From assembly GCA_949358305.1 (NCBI GenBank), contig OX442322.1:434001-498000 (forward strand): 64,000 bases of DNA. The letters are read 5' to 3'. Made by a program: the position numbers and the translations under genes. Position 1 is the first letter of the stretch. Each line of letters begins with the position of its first letter. Positions 1-12,060 of this stretch are shown here, piece after piece. The notes beneath the pieces were generated by a model. It worked only from the letters and a program-made list of their open reading frames with translations. It was not told the DNA's origin and searched no databases. The stretch is from Strigamia acuminata. Lineage: Eukaryota; Arthropoda; Chilopoda; Geophilomorpha; Linotaeniidae.

Positions 1-4
1 GCGA

Positions 5-2012
5 TTGGAAAAGGGGGAAGAGATAACTGATTTTCTAGGAAGAGTGGATTACCACGTCCGGAAATTAGAAGATATTGGCGAAAAGGTATCGGCAGACCAT
101 CAGGCTTACCAGTACCTGGATATGCTGCCCTCCGAGTACTCGCAGGTCTCTTTCGCTATCTACCATTGGGAAGACGACAAATTTAAACCTCAAGCGGTCT
201 CCGAACAACTTTTTTCAGAATACATGAGACAGGGATCGATCAGGTCTCGTGATCAAACCTCGACATCTTCGCAGGCCTACACGACGGATCAATCTCGTTC
301 TCGTTCTCGAAATTGACCGCTTTCCTCGATTAAATGCTTTAATTTCGACCAAATGGGCCACTACACGAATAAGTGCCCCGAACTTCGGAGGAACAGGAAT
401 TCCAATCCTTCTGCGTCACTCCAACGCCCTTCGAGAAGCAAAAGCCGCAAACGAGGAAAGAAGAATTTGAACAAGTCCAACGATGGTCGTCCGAAAGGAA
501 GTTCCCAAGTTAGGCGTGACGCTAACTTCTTTGTGAATGCGCCGTCAAAGATCACCGAGATGCCGGCTGCTCATTTTATGCAGAGCCACGAATGGATCGT
601 CGACTGTGGTGCGACGGATCATGTTTCCCACGTCGCATCATGGTTTACGGATTTTGTAAAAGTCGTACCATTCGATATTGAGCTTGGCCAAGGCACCTCG
701 CAAGTGACGGGCAAGGGAACAGTTCAAATCCAAACGAACATTAATGGATGCCTTTGTGTGGTGAATTTACGGGACGTGTTATACGCACCGAACTTCGAAG
801 CCAATTTGATTTCGGTGTCAAAGATCGACAAACACGAATTCCACATTCACATTTTCAAGGGCGAAATAAATTTTTTCAAGTCCGACATCTAACATTCCGT
901 TCTCCAAGCAAAAGAAAAGAGCGGACTTTACTACGTAGATGGCTTATCTCCGCCCGTAGCTTCGACGACAAGTATGATTTCAACTTCCGAGCCTCCACCT
1001 CCAACAAAGACATTAGTGACCGTTGAGGAGGACTTTGTAAAAGTTCCTAAATCCAAAAAGAAATCCAAGGAACGCAATCTGACAGATTTGCGGATAAACT
1101 TTCCCCCATTGACACAGGAGACCCAGTCACTTCCTGTTCGGAAATCTCCTCCCGTTCCACCACCTGTCCCGAACCTACCGACACAAGCCAATCCTACCTT
1201 TCCTCCGTTACAAACCTTTGCCGAAGTATTGCAGACAATCCCGTCCTTAAAGCTACCTCCTCCTAAAGTCAATGAAAAGAAGGCTGCAGCTCCAACTGCG
1301 AAAAAGGACGCGACTGGCATATGGCACAGTCGACTTGGCCATCTACATACCAACGCGATGAAGCTTCTAGCAGCCAACGATCAGGTTTATGGCATCGAAC
1401 CGGCTGAAGTCGCGAAGGAATTGACATGCAATCACTGCAGGATAGCCAAATCGACAAGAGCATCTCATAAGCCCGACGAACATCCAATTACGTCGAAAGC
1501 TTTGGACCTCCTCCACATGGACGTGTGGGGGCCACATAAAATTAACTCTTTTGGAGGTGCTCTTTTATATTCACCATTATTGACGACGCAACTCGTTAGA
1601 CGTGGATGTTTTCCTTGGCTCAAAAGTCACAAGTCTTCGAATGTTTTAAAGACTTTATTTCTCGTATCGAGCGCGTTGCCGATACTCGAGTAACGACAAT
1701 TCGAACTGACCAGGGCGGTGAATTCGTTTCGAATGAATTTGCGGATTATCTACGCAAGAGTGGTATTCAGGCCCAACGCACGAACCCATCATCGCCGCAG
1801 ATGAACGGCACAGCCGAGTGGATAACCGGACGATGGCCGACTTCATGCGAGCGACACTAGACGAGACGCGTCTACCCGAGGAATTATGGGCTGAAATTGC
1901 AGTTTCGTTTTTGTATATAAAGAACCGTTGCCCACATTTGAAGAGCGTAATTGTGCCTGTGAGCGCGCAATTAAATCGGGAACACGGTTTACAAAATGCG
2001 GATAAAGCATAA
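5..2012 (+). pseudogene. Copia-type retrotransposon D, gag-protease-integrase part (broken)
   Basis: This is the 5' part of a Ty1/copia polyprotein that would package and integrate the element. A Gag fragment (5-316) ends in TGA. The same frame then resumes with a zinc knuckle near 338-380 in which the second Cys is Phe, and a retropepsin motif WIVDCGATDH with the catalytic Asp codon at 602. After a TAA at 890 the frame continues through the GAG-pre-integrase motif WHSRLGH (about 1321) and the first integrase Asp in LLHMDVWGP (codon 1520). A frameshift near 1560 moves the core to another frame (TIRTDQGGEF near 1700, NGTAE near 1810). A second shift near 1820 gives the last piece, to 2012. Two stops and two frameshifts make this a pseudogene. 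The matching C-terminal integrase and RT lie at 5086-6577, so the element was split. No 5' LTR is visible because the window starts inside gag. Confidence 0.85.
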
Positions 2013-2109
2013 CGACGTCCGCCATGTTTAATTCACATGAAAGCAAGTAATCAAGGTACATGGGTCGAGGCTATTTGCTCTCGAGATAAAACCAATAGGA
2101 CAAATCTAT
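2013..2109. other. Junction of D with inserted element E
   Basis: There is no coding signal here. The integrase of D loses similarity to its family somewhere between about 1940 and 2109, and the proposed LTR end of E begins at 2110. I cannot place the exact breakpoint. Confidence 0.4.
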
Positions 2110-2394
2110 TGTTAAGTCAAATAGATTTATCCTTTACAATTCAAAGCAATAATACGGGCAAATATAATGGATAAACAAACAAACTGAACCAAACAATCGC
2201 TGCTAAAGTTAGCAGACGACAGGCCGTGCGTTATCATGTCAACACAGCCAGTTACGGTACAGAACAAGCGTATAATTAAAAATCTAAATCAACTGGCTGA
2301 CCATTCGTAACGATACAAGACAACGCGCTTGTTGTGCCTACCCAGAAATGCACAACTGATAAAACTGTCGCAAATAATTTATCGCAAACCAACA
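2110..2394 (-). repeat. Probable 3' LTR of copia fragment E
   Basis: On the minus strand a purine tract (GAAGGGGG) follows the end of the E polyprotein and is followed directly by TGTTGG, the usual place and start of a 3' LTR. The far end is placed at 2110, where the plus strand reads TGTTAAG, giving a TG...CA segment of about 285 bp. No second copy is seen on the other side of E. The left boundary is therefore a guess from the terminal dinucleotides only. Confidence 0.5.
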
Positions 2395-2411
2395 AATCCC
2401 CCTTCGATGAA

Positions 2412-4400
2412 CTATTTTGCCGCTACAAAGATATGCTCGCACAATGCATCTAGTTTTGCGCGAGACAACCATTTAGTCATGAGGTCGGCAACATTAAGAG
2501 TTCCCAGGATATGCCCGATCCGAAAAACACCCTTTTCGAACCAGTCGCGCACAAAGTGCAGCTTAACGTCAATATGCTTGTTTGCGCGATTCTCTATGCG
2601 ATTCTTCGCATATTGAATCGCTGGCATCGAATCAGCGTAAACACACGGTATTTCCCGGTTGAACCCATCCATCATCAGGTCAGCACTAAATATGCGCTCT
2701 AGCCAAATTATTTCCTTCACACCGTCTACCACCGCCAAGAATTTGCTCTCCATAATGGAAAGTGCAGTGATGGTCTGCTTATGGCAGTTCTAAGAGATCG
2801 GGACACCTCCCAGGTAGATGATGTGCCCACCAAAGCTTCGACGCTTGTCCTGGTCCAATGCGAAGGACGCATCCGTATAAACGGTCAGGTTTTCACTTTG
2901 ACAGTTTCCAAGATTGATGGAAAAATTTGGCATATTCTCTAGGTATCGCAAGATTTGGAGCAGCATATTCACGTGTCGGGTCGAGTGAGTCTCGTTGAAT
3001 TGAGACAACACTATCACCGAAAACAGAATATCGGGTCTTGTACGACTTGCGATAAAAAGCAAACTGCCGACAAGAGACCGATACGGAAAACTCGAATTGA
3101 CACGTTCCCCTGTTTGAACTTTTTGGATCACGGTGCCTGGGGTGCCAGGTACTCTAACTCGATGACAAGAGTCAATCCCATATTGCTTGCACAACTTCGC
3201 AATATAAGCGCGTTGATGAATAAAGATATTCTCCCCGTCCCTACAAAACTCTATCCCTAATAAAAGGGTGACGGGGCCCAAATTGACAATCTCAAATGAT
3301 TGTTGAATCCAATCCAAAACGCACTCCTCTGCTATGTTGTCTTTTGAAAACAATACTATGTCATCGACATAGAAAATAAGTATAGCGTCAGTCCCCAAGC
3401 TATACACGCAATTGAGACCCAAGACCGGTTCAAATCCAATTTCAATCAGCTGGTCGTGGAGTTGCTGGTACCACATACGACCAGACTGGTGAAGCCCGTA
3501 AAGAGATTTTCTCAGTTCCCTACATTTGTGTTGGTTTTCAGATGTTCGATACCCCTTTGGAATATGGATATATTGCACTTCATCGAGGTCCCCATATAAA
3601 TATGCAGCCTTAATGTCGAGGTGTACGTCACGCCAGCCCCTCAGTACCACTAAGATACAAAAGAACATCATGACTAACACGAAATTGACTACTGGGGAAA
3701 ATACCTCAGTAAAGTCAATGCCTGGCTTTTGCTTAAAGCCCTGTGCAACAAGACGAGCACGATATCTTCTAATCGTACCCGTGTGATCTCTTTTTAACTT
3801 GTAAATCCATTTTGATCCCAATAAGGTTTTGTCTTTAACCTGGTCTTTGTCGACTTCGACATAAACCTCACGCTCTTTGAAAATGTTTATTTCGTCCTCG
3901 ATTGCGTTTTCCCAATCTGGTTTACTAACTCCCGTTACAGCCTCCTCATTTGTGTCTGGCTCGACAGAGCAGCAACCAGCAAAACCAATAGTGACATCTT
4001 TGAAATTAAACAACTCTGATCTGTATTTGTATCCCTCGGTTTTACACCAACGAACAACCTCAACACGGCTGCGGAGCTTTTCGTGCTTCGGTGTAATATA
4101 CCAAACATCAACTTTCCCAGCAGTTGCTCCACTCTGACGTACAGTCTGCTGTCTTTGCCACAAAGTCATATCTAAAGGCAACAACTCGCTAGTCGAAGTT
4201 GTGCGTTCGCCAGTGTCTTTCCCTTTTCTAGGCGGGTTGCGACGAGGGAGTGTGGGCGACAATTGGGGTGATAACTGCGGACTTGCATCCGGTCCTCAAC
4301 TTCCTCGCCTTCATCTTCATCGTCGGGATAAATGTTGAAGAAATCCCTATTATCCCTGGAAATCCCTGGAATGAGACTGTACTGGGGCGACTGCCCGAAG
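2412..4400 (-). pseudogene. Copia-type element E, reverse transcriptase and RNase H (5'-truncated)
   Basis: Minus-strand 3' half of a copia polyprotein. An acidic then proline-rich integrase-RT linker lies at 4400-4200, with a frameshift near 4270. It is followed by the copia RT: WIYKLKRD, RYRARLVAQGF, the DIKAAYLYG block, LYGLHQSGR, and the catalytic YVDD at about 3366-3355. The RNase H segment (VYTDASFALDQDKRRSFGGH) is interrupted by one in-frame TAG at 2790-2792 where the family has a Trp codon. The same frame then runs on to 2412 through an HIDVKLHFVRD motif. Gag, protease and integrase are absent, so this is a truncated copy. It lies inside D in the opposite orientation. Its translation differs clearly from the A/B family in this window, so it is a separate lineage. 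Confidence 0.85.
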
Positions 4401-5085
4401 GGTACAGAATATTCTAAGTGACCCGACACAAAAACCTTAATAAATAACAAAGTTTTACGAGAAATATAAACTAAAACACACTTTTTGATGTTAAGTTGGC
4501 CAATTACGGGATCCTCACGTCGTAATTGGTTCCCACGTTGCATTAAACGTCGGCTTCACGTTGTCTTCGCACGGAACTGGGGCTGACGTGCAATCCGCGT
4601 ACACACATCCGTGTAAGCGCGGAGAAAATCGCCGTAGCGCACGTCCGCGCCTTCGTACTTGCTTTCCTGGGCGCAAAGTACGGAAACAATTGCCCACACA
4701 CACGCTTATCGTGTGCAGGACTTCTCGGTGAGTCAATTCGTGTCGAAACGCTGATTTTCCGTCTATTGTGACGAAAAAATGGCCGCCGTTGCAAAATCGT
4801 CGATTCCCGATGATTTCCGTGATGAAAGCACGGCAAAACGATCCGAAATGCGACGTCGTTCCGACGTATTCCTTCGCAGAATCAATGCGAGCGTGTATCA
4901 GCTTGTACACACATGTGGCGATGGGCTTCACCGTCGTACGCGATGAAAATCCCAAACAAAATGGCGCCGCCAAAAAAAATTTTCGTTATATTGGCGAAAA
5001 ACAGTTCAAAAATTATCCAAAATCAATGTTCCTTACGCCGTTGGGATGCTATTCCTTCGCAGAACCGTCCGCACACGTATTCTCG
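4401..5085. other. CpG-rich unassigned segment between E and the second half of D
   Basis: About 690 bases richer in CpG than the surroundings. Overlapping ORFs of about 100-150 codons on both strands show no family motif. Two stretches share wording (ATTCCTTCGCAGAA near 4869 and 5051), hinting at an old internal duplication. It may be part of E, of D, or a third insertion. Confidence 0.35.
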
Positions 5086-6577
5086 AATCGAATCTAAATG
5101 TTGGGTTCATTACACTGCTCCGGGACGCAGCAAATTGGCACATCGCGCCTGGAAAGGCTTCTTAGTCGGATACACAGTAGGAACTCGTGGATATCGGGTT
5201 TGGAACCTTGTCGACAAAAAGGTGGTAGAGTCAATCCACGTCAAGATTTATGAACGACAGTCTTATCGACGTTCTCAACGTGCTCCCGAGTCGACACACG
5301 AGCTAACATTCCAACCCGAACCTCAAATATCTGCTGCGCCGTCACCTCATGTTAAATTTTACGACACAATCCAGTATTTGCCATGGTCAACGTGCTCCGA
5401 TTCAGACGACCCGGACTCGACCGATTACGACTTTGATGACTCATCACCCCCGCCACGCTCTCCTCCGCCAGGCATGCAGACACCTCCACCTGGTGCACAA
5501 TCTCCGCTTCTGGGTGCACAAGCAGCTGTCATTCCCGCGGATTTCGATTTCACGTTGCCAGGAATAACGCCAGAACTTACTGTTGACACTACATTGTCGG
5601 ACATTACACTGGATTTTCCTCCAGCTCCTCCGGGCTCTCCAACGAAACTCATAACAGCGAGATGAGGTTCAGCACCCGTTCGCACCGTAGAGGAACCGTT
5701 AATCGTCACGACAGGATCCACTTCGTACAAATGGCGACCCGTAGGCGGGAATAACCCTTTCAGCAACTGGCGTAGAGAGGAACATCTCTGCAAAGATCAA
5801 GTTCCGGGCCAAGTCAAAATCGATGTTTATTACTTTCCGAAGCCCGGCGTCCGTTTGCGCTCGAAATCGAATCGACATCGAATCTTATTGCGACAAAGAA
5901 GGAATTCTATACGACAAGAATTTATTCTTCTTCGGAAATTAAGAGCATCCAGTACCTCCAGGACTGACACTCCGTGCTCGTGCTCTATTCTGCCGCCGAG
6001 AACCAGGATCGTACGCAGAGGCTGTAAAGTTCCCCGACGCCCCCAAATGGAAAGAGGCGATCGATGAGGAATTGGGAACCTTTAAGAAAAGAGAGGTTTA
6101 CCAGGAAGTACCGAAGCCCGCGAATACAACGATACTCGGCTGCAAATGGATTTTCAAATTAAAGTCGGACGCCACCGGAACCATTACCCGTTACCGCGCA
6201 AGATTAGTCGCGCAAGGTTTCCGACAGACTCTCGGCGTCGATTACGACGAGGTCTTCAGCCCGGTTGTGAACTTTGTTCTTATCAGATTCTTCTTTTGTT
6301 TCCTCGTTGCCCTTCAGGGCTGGAAAGATCCGCACCTGGACGTAAAGTGCGCGTACCTTTACGGGGAATTAGAACATCGAGTTTACATGCGAATTCCAGC
6401 CGGTGCCTATTGTTCGAACCCGGATAACGTCTGGCTTCTCATTAAATCACAGTACGGTCTCCACCAATCTGGCCGTCAGTGATATGAGAAGTTAGATGAG
6501 ACATTACGCGGACTCGGATTTCGAAAGCTTCCAGCATGTAATTGTGTTTACATTTTCGGGACGTCGACCGTCATGCT
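5086..6577 (+). pseudogene. Copia-type element D, integrase C-terminus and reverse transcriptase (broken)
   Basis: Continuation of the plus-strand element begun at 5. It opens with the integrase C-terminal motif HRAWKGFLVGY (about 5150) and GYRVWN, then a Pro/Asp-rich linker to a TGA at 5663. After frame changes the RT resumes near 6000 (KWKEAIDEEL, CKWIFKLK, RYRARLVAQGF, DVKCAYLYGEL, QYGLHQSGR). A TGA at 6480-6482 stands where the family has Trp. The RT stops at 6577, just before the catalytic YVDD would be expected, because element A' begins at 6578. Palm-domain catalysis is therefore lost. The integrase-RT order and matching orientation support one original element together with 5-2012. 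Confidence 0.85.
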
Positions 6578-6896
6578 TGTTGAAATCAGCTACTAATTCG
6601 TGTGAGTTGACTGATTCTGCAGTGGTGTGGGAAAAACTCCAGTTGAGCATAGAATAAACAAGGTGTGCACAGGTGTGAATCCAAACATAGAGTGTGAATT
6701 TATTCTCAAGTCATGTGACTCCCAAGGTATACAGTGCCACCTATAGGCATAATACATAAGTTATATATGTGAGACAATGCAAACACTCGTAATGTTAAAT
6801 GCAATAGCAAATAAATACATATAGAACAATGGAAAACATTATCGCTTGATAATACGATATAAATACATAGTAACTAACAAGTACGGCAAATCAACA
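6578..6896 (-). repeat. 3' LTR of copia element A'
   Basis: A 319-bp LTR in minus orientation, starting TGTTGATTTGCC at 6896 and ending ...TCAACA at 6578. It follows a purine tract (GAGGGGGCCGAT on the minus strand) after the polyprotein stop. It aligns by eye with the 310-bp LTR of element A: shared CAGTGGTGTGG, TTTATTCT, GTCATGTGAC (6710-6719) and the GGTATACAGTGCCACCT segment. This places A' in the same family but diverged. The other LTR is missing. Confidence 0.85.
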
Positions 6897-7221
6897 ATCG
6901 GCCCCCTCGTATAATCAAGCGTTTAGAGTATTAAGATCAATTCGAAAACCATTACAGAAATTCACAAGATCATTCTTATCGACTGACTTAGTAAATATAT
7001 CGGCAAAGTTACATTTCGTCCCTACGTGTAAGATCTGGAGGTTGTGTTTCTTAACAAGCTCCTGAATAAAATGATATCTAATATCTATGTGCTTTGTTTT
7101 GCGGTTTTCGATGTTTGATTTGGTGAAATCAACAGTGGAGATGTTGTCGCATAAAACACGATGATAAAATTTATCGGCCAAATTGGGAACGATCTCATGC
7201 AGAACTCTAACGATCCAAATG
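6897..7221 (-). pseudogene. C-terminal RNase H segment of copia element A'
   Basis: Minus strand. It encodes the last part of the RNase H region: IWIVRVLHEI, then CDNISTVDFTKS, ENRKTKHIDIRYHFI, HVGTKCNFADIFTKSVDK, and a stop before the purine tract. It is the direct continuation of the polyprotein fragment that ends at 13755 on the other side of insertion T. In the equivalent place elements A and B read straight through. This segment is separated from the rest only by T. Confidence 0.9.
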
Positions 7222-7229
7222 CCCAGGTA

Positions 7230-8720
7230 GCACAGATGATCGAATCTACATAGAATCTATATAGACCGCTCTGTGTTGAATCTGCATAGACCTGTTGATA
7301 TAGATTCGATGTTAAATCTATGTCAATGTTCTATCCCAATTTAATTTAACATAGATTTAACATAGACTGCTCTATGTTGAATTAACATAGAGCGATTGAT
7401 GTTGAATCTGTGTAGACCGCTCTGTGTTGAATCTGCATAGACCTGTTGATATAGATTCGATGTTAAATCTATGTCAATGTTCTATCCCAATTTAATTTAA
7501 CATAGATTTAACATAGACTGTTCTATGTTGAATCAACATAGAGCGATTGATGTTGAATCTGTGTAGACCGCTCTGTGTTGAATCTGCATAGACCTGTTGA
7601 TATAGATGCGATGTTAAATCTATGTCAATGTTCTATCCCAATTTAATTTAACATAGATTTAACATAGACCGCTCTATGTTGAATCAACATAGAGCGATTG
7701 ATGTTGAATTAACATAGAAGGCCCTGTGTTGAATCTATGTAGACCGTTAATGTAGATGTGATGCTAAATCTACGTCACTGTTCTATCCCAAAATAAATTT
7801 AACATAGATTTAACATAGATTTAACATAGACCGCTCTATGTTGAATCAACATAGACCGATTTATGTTGAATTAACATAGAAGGCTCTGTGTTGAATCTAT
7901 GTAGACCATTAATGTAGATGTGATGCTAAATCTACGTCACTGTTCTATCCCAAAATAAATTTAACATAGATTTAACATAGACCGCTCTATGTTGAATCAA
8001 CGTAGACCGATTTATGTTTAATTAACATAGAAGGCTCTGCGTTGAATCTATGTAGACCGTTAATGTCGATGTGATGCTAAATCTACGTCACTGTTCTATC
8101 CCAAAATAAATTTAACATAGATTTAACATAGACCGCTCTATGTTGAATCAACATAGACCGATTTATGTTGAATTAACATAGAAGGCTCTGTGTTGAATCT
8201 ATGTAGACCATTAATGTAGATGTGATGCTAAATCTACGTCACTGTTCTATCCCAAAATAAATTTAACATAGATTTAACATAGACCGCTCTATGTTGAATC
8301 AACATAGATCGATTTATGTTGAATTAACATAGAAGGCTCTGTGTTGAATCTATGTAGACCGTTAATGTCGATGTGATGCTAAATCTACGTCACTGTTCTA
8401 TCCCAAAATAAATTTAACATAGATTTAACATAGACCGCTCTATGTTGAATCAACGTAGACCGATTTATGTTTAATTAACATAGAAGGCTCTGCGTTGAAT
8501 CTATGTAGACCGTTAATGTCGATGTGATGCTAAATCTACGTCACTGTTCTATCCCAAAATAAATTTAACATAGATTTAACATAGACCGCTCTATGTTGAA
8601 TCAACATAGACCGATTTATGTTGAATTAACATAGACCGCTCTGTGTTGAATCGGTGTAGACCGTTAATGTCGATGCTATGCTAAATCTATGTCATAATTC
8701 TATCCCAATTTAATTTTAAC
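7230..8720. repeat. Tandem array of about ten 151-bp dyad-rich repeats at the left end of T
   Basis: The anchor TGTTCTATCCCA recurs at about 7327, 7479, 7629, 7779, 7941, 8092, 8243, 8394 and 8545, with a variant (ATTCTATCCCA) near 8692. The period is 150-152 bp, with one 162-bp interval. Each unit contains AACATAGA and TCTATGTT octamers facing each other. The commonest dyad is CTATGTTGAATCAACATAG, a 9-bp stem around one base. Two unit types alternate: Taa-ending early copies and Aaa-ending later copies. Such subterminal repeats are typical transposase-binding regions of TIR elements (inference). Confidence 0.9.
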
Positions 8721-8989
8721 ATGGATTTAACATTTGTTGAATCAATAGAGACCGACAGTGACTTGGAGTTGATGTAATTGTTTATTCAAGAAATGCTCGT
8801 TTGAATTTGTATATTTTTACGTCATGATTTCAAATATAATTTTGATAAATTTTACAACTGCAGTCATTTACTCATTACATTTGCACATAACAAGTTAAAA
8901 TAAAAGTAGAACTATAACTTAATTTATGGGTTTTATTTAAAATGAAAAGAAAATTTAATGTTTTACATTTTTACATTTCGCTGTATGAC
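8721..8989. other. AT-rich spacer in T
   Basis: No coding or repeat structure beyond the decaying edge of the 151-bp array. Confidence 0.5.
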
Positions 8990-9207
8990 GACAAGTCAAT
9001 TTCAAAACGCTGATATCAACTTCAAAACAGCTTTGAACACTATTTAAAATTTTAGCATTGTCTTCGTCACTGACGAACGAAATCGGCAAACCCTTGGTCC
9101 CAAACCGACCCCCACGCGTGTAAATACGTATCCGAATTCTCCGGCATATCGTAATTAAAAACATTAACTTTCTCGATATCCATCCCACGTCCGAACAAAT
9201 TCGTCGC
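8990..9207 (-). pseudogene. UAP56/DDX39-like DEAD-box helicase, C-terminal fragment
   Basis: Minus-strand sequence corresponding to the helicase C-domain of UAP56 (Sub2/DDX39), the mRNA-export and splicing RNA helicase. Motifs visible are [14 protein letters not shown] (motif V region), then [10 protein letters not shown]. After a small deletion that shifts the frame come [16 protein letters not shown] and the downstream block [16 protein letters not shown], which match the end of that family. The HRxGRxGR motif VI is damaged at the frameshift, so it cannot encode a working helicase. The N-terminal helicase part lies at 10085-10443 on the same strand, in the correct order for one gene running right to left. 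It lies within transposon T. It could be a captured gene, a retroposed copy or an old pseudogene. Confidence 0.8.
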
Positions 9208-9689
9208 GTTACGAAGACACAAAGAATGCGCTGAAAATGTTAGACAATTCGAAGTTCTGATCGCAAATCTAAGAATCTAAGATATAATCAGCTTTGAATC
9301 AGTATTATTCGACCGTCCATGTGATTTTTGCAAATCGCTATCCTGAATGCGACGTTTCAAAAGTAAACTTTAAAAACCACAAAAATCCCTTTTGCCACCA
9401 ACAAAACCGATGGGGAATATTATGTATACGCTGATCGGCAGGAACATGGACAATTTGAATCAATTTGCACGTTTCGTACGCCAAATCACGTTATCGTCAG
9501 AAATGATGGCGACGATAATAAATAAATAAAAAAGCACGGTGGCTCGATACACGCATGTCTAAGATATTATCAGTTTTGAATCAGTATTATTTGACCGTCG
9601 AATGTCACTTATCGAAGTGGTTGAACAAGGGACAGGGAATCGTACGAAAAAGGTTATTTGGTCGTTCGATCGTTGAATGTTAGATAATT
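9208..9689. other. Spacer between helicase fragments
   Basis: By position this should hold the middle of the helicase gene, but I see no convincing UAP56 motif on either strand. A direct near-repeat is present: TCTAAGATATAATCAGCTTTGAATCAGTATTATT near 9275 and 9555. Confidence 0.4.
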
Positions 9690-9812
9690 TATAGTTTGTT
9701 TGCGTAGATTTAGCTTCTGTCGACGAGCAAAATAAGCAAGACAAAGACAGCGACGACGAGGAAGACGAGGGCGAAGATGACAAAAAACTGATTTTTGTTT
9801 TTTAAGAAAAAT
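9690..9812 (+). pseudogene. Acidic C-terminal coding-like fragment
   Basis: The plus strand encodes a short acidic tail: about 25 residues rich in Asp and Glu (DSDDEEDEGEDDKK) followed by a stop at 9806 and an AATAAA-like signal just after. It looks like the last exon of a gene for an acidic protein, but the tail is too short and compositionally simple to name. Confidence 0.3.
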
Positions 9813-9884
9813 AAACCAATAAAATTAATTTTAAAAAGTTAAATGGATTTTAATTAATTCATTTGAGGATTACGGACAACTACG

Positions 9885-10022
9885 TCAATTTCGACGTGTC
9901 GAATATGGAGCGAGAAGACGAAATGATGGCGATGATCGCCGAGTGCGGTCCCGCGCCGCTTACACCGGTGACGCCGAGCAGCGGGCCGCCGCAGATGCCC
10001 GCGTCATCCAACTGCGTGTAAG
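9885..10022 (+). pseudogene. Unidentified coding-like exon fragment
   Basis: An open plus-strand stretch of about 45 codons ends at a TAA (10019-10021). It encodes NYVNFDVSNMEREDEM, then a Pro/Ser/Thr-rich run and the tail ASSNCV. It is GC-rich compared with the AT-rich flanks and looks like real coding sequence, possibly a C-terminal exon. I do not recognise the family. It lies in the opposite orientation between the two UAP56 fragments, which suggests rearrangement or separate capture. Confidence 0.35.
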
Positions 10023-10084
10023 GGCTGTCGAGCATTTCATCCAAACCAACGCACCAAAACGCCCAGATTCAGATGATTCGCCTT

Positions 10085-10739
<655 letters not shown>

Positions 10740-11200
10740 TCAAGAGGAACGACCAAACACGATGAAATATTTATATATTACATACGAGTTAAGTAATAAA
10801 AAAACAACAACAACATAAAACGATGATTTTAAATTTCGGAGTAAACACAAGTCGAGGTGCTTGTTCATGTGATTTGCTTCAATCTTAAGCGAGCACACGG
10901 GGCAGGACTGGGATGAAGACCGATCATTCGTTTGGTTATTATGAGAAATTTCAGCGAATTCGTCTTCGGAACTGTGGATTTTCTTTTTGGTCTGACCACT
11001 GAATACCGTATGCAAGATGACGTGTCGCCTGCGGAACTAAATAACACGAAAGTGTCACGACGCCGGATGCCGGGTCTCGGCATGCTCGTTCTTTTCGTCG
11101 CTTCATTTCGGCGATTGCACGATTGTTTCGGGGTACACGAGCTTTGGTATTGAACCGAACACAAGACCGCGGTCGGTGAACGGGATGAAAGTCAATTGAA
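10740..11200 (-). pseudogene. UBZ-type zinc-finger gene fragment
   Basis: Minus-strand frames carry a compact zinc-binding motif CPVCSLKIEANHMNKHLDLC (C-x2-C, then H-x3-H-x4-C) near 10910-10850. This has the layout of UBZ4 ubiquitin-binding fingers found in DNA-damage proteins such as RAD18 and SPRTN. A Ser/Asp/Glu-rich stretch precedes it. Upstream (to about 11200) coding-like sequence continues in shifted frames, with TDRGLVFG and a Lys/Arg-rich segment. After the finger the frame runs into AT-rich, hydrophobic translation and ends at 10740. The parent gene is not identified. Frame changes suggest a pseudogene or a spliced fragment carried in T. Confidence 0.5.
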
Positions 11201-11744
11201 TTTTCTTCGGTTCCACGTTTCGTCGCTTCACTACTAAAATTTAAAGGAGTTTAAACGATACGGACAAAAAGTGTTGAACATAAGCTTATATGTATACATG
11301 GCATACGTGCCAGGAGCCATTGCACTTGATTTGTCAAACTATTTCATTGTTGCTTATCGTCCAGAGAAAAAAAAAATTTGAATTATTTTCGTCTTGGATT
11401 TAATGAAATAAAAATACTAACAACAATAAAAAATTCCCATACAAGAGATTTTTATGGCGGAAATTCACATTTCAAGTGGTTATCAATTAAACCATCATAA
11501 CCTAATGACAGGATCAAGGAAGACCAATGTTGACAATTTTTCGATATAAAATTTATAGTTTTGTGTGTTTGGCGACATGGTTTTGACGTTGGATTTTGGA
11601 AAAAATAATTTAAATAAAAAATGCAAATTTTTTGTCTGATTTTTAATGTTTTATTCAGTTTTGTGAACGTAGGGACAGTGTTGTGCGGACCCGGTGCGCG
11701 GTACACGGCACTCCCACATAAAGTACCGCGGTCGCGGTCCTGGT
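11201..11744. other. Spacer in T
   Basis: AT-rich, no gene recognised. CGCGGTAC and GTACCGCGG strings near 11697-11735 begin the GC-rich outer arm of the adjacent foldback. Confidence 0.45.
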
Positions 11745-12060
11745 ACAGTACTGGGACCGGGATTTGCGGTACGTCTCGCGGACCATGAGAAAACGTGAGA
11801 ACACTCCAGAATCTCGTGTTTTCTCGCTTTCTCCACTTCCCATTTAAAAAAAACCATAAAAAACCATTAAAAAAACCGATTAAAAGTGAAAAATAATATT
11901 AAAAACCATAATAATACTTTTAATCAGTTTTTTTTTATGATTCTTTACGGTTTTTTTTAAATAGGAAGTGGAGAACGCAAGAAAACACGAGATTCTCGTG
12001 TTTTCTCGTGTTTTCTCAGGGATCGCGAGATGTATCGTAAGTTCGGTTGGGTCCGCGGTA
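11745..12060. repeat. Foldback (long imperfect hairpin) inside T
   Basis: Two arms of about 140 bp face each other around a loop near 11888-11916. The left arm reads CTCGCGGACCATGAGAAAAC ... CTCCACTTCCCATTTAAAAA. The right arm contains the reverse complement with scattered mismatches (TTTAAATAGGAAGTGGAGAA ... CTCGTGTTTTCTCAGGGATC). The arms carry A-tracts at the inner side and repeated CTCGTGTTTTCTC. It resembles a foldback-type MITE nested in T. Confidence 0.8.

Noticed and set aside
4515-4973. A 152-codon minus-strand frame in CpG-rich DNA
   Set aside because: No family motif, Arg/Cys-rich composition and several competing frames on both strands.
7230-8720. CRISPR-like array of regular repeats
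   Set aside because: Adjacent tandem units without unique spacers, in a eukaryotic transposon context.
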